Shown one piece after another: positions 59,526-64,000 of a stretch of DNA of 64,000 bases. The stretch comes from Megalonaias nervosa (taxonomy: Eukaryota; Mollusca; Bivalvia; Unionida; Unionidae): contig JAECUM010005013.1 in NCBI GenBank assembly GCA_016617855.1, positions 1 through 64,000 of the forward strand, read 5' to 3'. Made by a program: the position numbers and the translations under genes. How positions within the stretch are numbered: position 1 is the first letter of the stretch; the number at the start of each line of letters is the position of its first letter. Under the pieces are notes generated by a model, which was given only the letters and a program-made list of their open reading frames with translations, had not been told where the DNA came from and made no database searches.

Positions 59526-61902
59526 CAATAAGTAAAACCTGTTATAATGTGATTCGTTATAACACAGTTCCACTTATAATGCGATGGCAGCATGGCTCCC
59601 ATTTTTTAATTTAAGGTGACCTCTCTTTTTAACATTCTACATACATGCTCTTGGGAAAGCCAATTATTCATATCCCTAGCAGATTTTTAATCCAAGCACT
59701 GTGTTTAATGTTACCTTAACTTCACTGTGCACAGTTTCCACCATATTGGCATGTATTCAGTTCAGAACTAAAGTACATTTGGCGAACAAGACAAACGATA
59801 TACAGTATGATTGAGAGGATAGTTAAAACTGATGACATTGAAATTTTAAATGCACATTTTCTATGGGGAAGATTTTTGAAAACTTTGTTACAGCAACCCC
59901 ATTGATATTGCGATGTTATTCTTTGGACCCCAAGCATCGCATTATAACGGATTTTACCTGTATTGACTTGACGTTTGTTACAGTACATTACATTTGGCAC
60001 ATTACACCATTTTAGATTTGTTGAAATGATAACGGATCTTCTATCAAATATGGCTGCCATTACTATTAATAGGAAAGCCTTTAAACTACTTGACAAAAAC
60101 TGCTCAACTGAATATGACCAAATCTCAGGATGTATTCTGGAATAAAGAGCTTTCAATTCAATACAAAACATTTGCAGTCAAACGTGGCCACCATTACTAG
60201 AAATGGAACAATTTTTAAACAATATATTCCAAACAAAACCACTATTAAAAACAGAATTTTGACCAAATTTTCAAAATGCATCCTGTCCTATAAATAGAGA
60301 TGTCAAAATTTGGGGTAATTTCAACCGGGTACCCATCAATCCTAATGATTGGTTATTCGGGTGCCTGATCAAAGGGAAATTGTATTTAATGTGAACTGAA
60401 CTGCTTTGTTGTAGGTTCACACATGCCACCCCCAAGAGAAGTATAAGCGTAATTTGTTACTAATAAAAGTGGCAGAAAGCATAATCTGAGCATAAAAAGA
60501 GCAATCTTTATATTACATTACATAATTATAGAAAACTGCTTGAAAAACATACATATTCATTTTATTTAACTTACATTTATTTTTGCTACTTACCTGGATC
60601 TGCAGTTAAAATTTTTGTAACAAATCGGTTAAATCCATGTGGATTAGTAGTTAATACAAGAGTATAGACAAAAAAGAAATTGATAAATTATTTATGCCTA
60701 ACACTCACTTTAACTTGTCTACATGTCTACAGTAACTTTCGCAAATAGTCATAAAGTCCACAAATGTTGACTATTGTAGTATCTTTGGCCTGCCATGGTT
60801 TATCCCTTAACGATGGTCTGGTGCAACATGTTTTTAAGTTGAACAAAATCCCTGAAACATTTTTCAGTCATATAACACCCAACAGTGTTTGAATTGTAGT
60901 ACGTGTTTAAATTTTATTTCGTCAAATATTTCTTAATCAGTACTTACTGTCACTGTCGAAGAAAGGTATTGACCTAGTTAATGTCATCAGGATCTCAAAA
61001 CAAGCACATTTAAGTCACAAGAAAAATGGCTCGCTACCATGGACAGGCACGAAGTTAGGACAGTCCTGCTTTAAATATCAGCATTGATTCTTAAATAGGT
61101 CACACGAGAAAGGAGAAAAGCATCTTCCCTTGTATCATTATATAGTACATGTGTGACAAATAAATTATAAGCAACTATACGAGCCCCTTTGATGATGAAC
61201 AAATGTGCACATGATATGAGCCTCAAAATTTAATTTGTTATTTTGTGTCTCTATCTGAACTTGGAATACTTTTGTTTTTAACAAGTACCTGGTAGTAAAT
61301 TTTATTACCCGGGTCACTATCAGCGGGCAGCTATCTGAGTATCTGGGTACCCATTAGCATCTTTACCTATAAACCTTTAATTTTTTTTTTTACAAATGAT
61401 GCAAATCTGCTATCAATATGACCATTGTTCCAAAAATTGAACCAACTTTAAATAACTTCTTTTCAAAAAATGCTCACCAGATTTTTACCAATATTGACAA
61501 AAATCATTCTGGTTTATAGTGCTTTCAAATTTATACCAGTTATACTGATTCACCATCAGATATGGCCACCATTACCCAAATTATAAAATGTTTAAAATGA
61601 CTTCTTTGCAAAGCCTCTTCTCAGAAATTGAACATGTTGACAAAAAGCATTTTGTTGGGCTAGGCTGGGCTTGTGATCTTATACAAATAATGCAAATCTA
61701 TCAAATATGGCTTTCACAACAGAAAGGTAGAAAAACTTGTAATAACTTCTTCTGACAAGCTATTGAACAGAATTTGATCTGTAGCATCCTAGCATGAAGG
61801 TTTTTATGTTTATAGAAGTGATGCTGATTCACCATCAAATAGAGAATTTTTAAACATCTTTATCTCGTGTAACTGCTGAACAGAATTGATAACCTTGCCT
61901 GT

Positions 61903-62382
61903 GAGCATCTTGGCATAGATAGTTTGAGGCTTTTCAGTATTGGACAAATAATGCAGATATGCCATGCTGAGAGCATCCTGGCATAGAGGCATTTCAGTAT
62001 GGACAAATAATGCTGATATGGCATGCTGAGAGCATCCTGGCATAGAGGCATTTCAGTATGGACAAATAATGCTGATATGGCATGCTGAGAGCATCCTTGC
62101 ATAAAGGCTTTCAGTATGGACAAATTATGCTGATATGGCATGCTGAGAGCATCCTGGCATAGAGCCATTTCAGTATGGACAAATGATGCTGATATGGCAT
62201 GCTGAGAGCATCCTTGCATAAAGGCTTTCAGTATGGACAAATAATGCTGATATGCCTTGCTGAGAGCATCCTGGCATGGTATAGAGGCTTTCACTATGGA
62301 CAATTGATGCTGATATGCTATGCTGAGAGCATCCTGGCATAGTGGCTTTGGCCATGGACAAATGATGCTGTTTTGTCATCAG
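61903..62382. repeat. 59-bp minisatellite, about eight copies
   Basis: Unit core GAGAGCATCCTGGCATAGAG, then TTCAGTATGGACAAAT. About eight tandem copies of 58-63 bp; two variants (TGGCATAGAGGCATTTC and TTGCATAAAGGCTTTC) partly alternate, giving a weak 118-bp higher-order period. Open frames of up to 147 residues on the minus strand are repeat translations. The first and last copies are the most diverged, as expected in an expanding array. Confidence 0.92.
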
Positions 62383-63781
62383 ATATGGATGAAGATACAG
62401 AAACCTTGACAGAATTGCTTTCATAACATGTGCAATCAACAGCATTGGGACTCTTACATTTGGCTTTTAGGCAGATGACAGTTCAGTGAGAGATCTCAGG
62501 CCTCCTTGGATCCCTTCTTTTGTGAATGCATTTGATTTAACATATTTGTGACATACAAATGTTGTGAATTGCTAATAGATTATGTGTATTGCATGATAGA
62601 TATATTTTAATTTTATTTTTGTTAATGTATTTTTCTTGTGAGTTTGTTTCTTCTCAAATTGTGTGGTTTGTAGTATGTCAGACTAAAATCTTTAGTAGGG
62701 AAAAGTCTGCTTTCTCTGAGTAAATTCAGGGTCTGATAGTAACACTGATGTATGTAGAGATAAATTTATGAAAAGAGAACACTTTTTATTCTGGAAACTG
62801 TTGCTGATTTTCAGCTGTAACCTTTTTTAGAGATTGCTGTTTTATGTTATACAGCAACTGTACTGAAGCAAAAGAAGAAATGTGTTAATATTTTTATAAA
62901 ATTTTAATATTTAATTTGACATGACACACATAACAATTTTATTTCATTGGGCATCATCATAGGCTACCTGTTACATTCTGCATTTGTCTCTAATTAGCAA
63001 TTTAGCTATGACTATTTTATGGAATTGTCAGTTATTGTAGTAGCTAAGAGGCTATAGGACACCCAGCAATGTTGTCAGCACAAACCCAATGTGCCATGTC
63101 AACCATTTAAGTGGTTATCAATATACACCAATCACATTGGTATTTCTAACTGTGTCGAAGTTAATTCTCCCTTTGGCCTGATGCAGCACATGTGTACATA
63201 AACAAAATCCAATTTGATTTTTCTGTTAAGCAATTGTAACTCTCAAATACAGCAAGCCAGTACATGTGATGCATGCAAAATATCGGTAAAACATGATGGT
63301 GCTTTGAAGCCAGATTAAGGATCACCAGTAAACAACCTTAACATGTTTCACCAACAGTAAAGTCTCTGCCTCTGCCTGTATGCTATTAATAACAACATAC
63401 CACATGTGCCAGTGAAAACACACCCAGGTGGGGTTGGGTAAGTTTAGTAATATGTAGTCACTTATACACATGAATAGAATTTTTATTTCTTGTATGCTGG
63501 GCAAATTTACAATATGAAATGTAAACATGATTCACACTCAAAGTACTTCATAGTGTAAATGCCGTTTATGACAGAAGGAAAGTGATGGAAATAGCATTAT
63601 TTTGTGAGTGAATATTGACTGCATAGGATTTTAATGACCTTCATCTGAACTATATAGGGAATGAACATAGACTGTGGTATTTATGAAAACCAGGTGTCCT
63701 ATTTCATTCATGATCAGATGTGAACTGTGGCTGCATGAAATGCAAAAAATACCACATACATTTAAAGATATGATTTATGTA

Positions 63782-64000
63782 TGATTTGGATTTTTAACGT
63801 AGCTTTAATAATTTTTCAGTCATATCACTGCAATGTCTGCAGTGTGGCAGTTTATAGTGATGTCTAGCACTGGGGCATTATGCCACAGACATGTAGCATG
63901 ATTTCCCACTCAGTCACATTATCCTGACACCAAGCTGACTAGTACTAATACTAACCTCATATTGCTGAGCACCTAGTGAGGCAGTTGTTAGTACCATTTT
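63782..64000 (-). mobile_element. tRNA-derived SINE, copy C (cut by window end)
   Basis: It begins with the same tail as 14,485-14,533 (GATTTGGATTTTTAAC) and runs directly into the body that copy B shows only beyond the hAT insertion. It is thus the uninterrupted reference for copy B. The tRNA-like head lies beyond 64,000. Confidence 0.88.

Larger units (their letters stand above)
56911..64000. other. Intron or intergenic DNA with repeats
   Basis: No exon can be supported here. Two nested inverted-repeat elements, diverged repeats of about 190 bp (about 59,980-61,860, sharing CCATCA(G/A)ATATGGCC(A)CCATTAC-like segments), a 59-bp minisatellite and a SINE tail are present. It is most likely the continuing intron of the LRR gene, but that is an inference. 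Confidence 0.5.

Noticed and set aside
61810..62445. Minus-strand frames up to 147 residues rich in CQDALSM motifs, or a CRISPR-like array
   Set aside because: The frames are translations of the 59-bp minisatellite. Units are directly adjacent with no variable spacers, and the genome is eukaryotic.

Overview
This 64 kb window is AT-rich, repeat-laden nuclear DNA from an invertebrate animal. Long introns with GT/AG splice sites, many microsatellites, a LINE, tRNA-derived SINEs, hAT transposons and an 18.6 kb Polinton/Maverick-type virus-like element rule out a prokaryote. I lean towards a mollusc. The reasons are the nSTAND-ankyrin gene remnant, the short GGAGATAAC-type repeat motif common in molluscan DNA (about 23,451-23,520 and 47,945) and the SINE type. 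This is a judgement from memory, not a database result.

Layout. Positions 1-2,691 hold no recognisable gene. A 5'-truncated APE-type LINE lies on the minus strand at 2,716-5,306, inside a 24-bp target-site duplication. Microsatellites and a SINE follow. At 10,035-12,536 (minus) there is a broken nSTAND NTPase-ankyrin repeat gene. At 14,534-17,654 a ZBED-type hAT transposon sits inside a SINE copy, with an 8-bp duplication. The stretch 17,936-21,713 is gene-free but has a perfect 25-bp palindrome with a third copy.

The centre of the window is the Polinton at 21,719-40,309. It has roughly 270-bp terminal inverted repeats, about 95% alike by eye, and a 5-bp duplication (GCTGG). It keeps almost the full gene set of a double-jelly-roll virus-like element. 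On the minus strand these are protein-primed DNA polymerase B, an integrase fused to a phospholipase A2-like domain, a zinc-ribbon protein, an adenain-like protease, two small hydrophobic proteins, major capsid protein, a pVI-like minor protein, penton-like protein, a duplicated-module protein and an FtsK/A32-type packaging ATPase. The minus-strand run from ATPase to integrase is packed with gaps of only a few to about 50 bp. On the plus strand there is a tail-fibre-like protein, several small helical proteins, an HNH endonuclease and an acidic protein. Nearly every large gene carries stops or frameshifts, so the copy looks dead.

Right of the Polinton, 40,315-53,579 has no convincing gene. 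It holds microsatellites, a 75-bp duplication and a non-autonomous hAT-like element (50,178-52,921). At 53,580-56,910 two exons of a host leucine-rich-repeat gene join in phase; the first encodes a probable N-myristoylated, disordered N-terminus with four 19-residue repeats. The rest is intron or intergenic DNA with nested inverted-repeat elements (57,136-59,525, containing 57,920-58,544), a 59-bp minisatellite (61,903-62,382) and a third SINE copy running off the window end.
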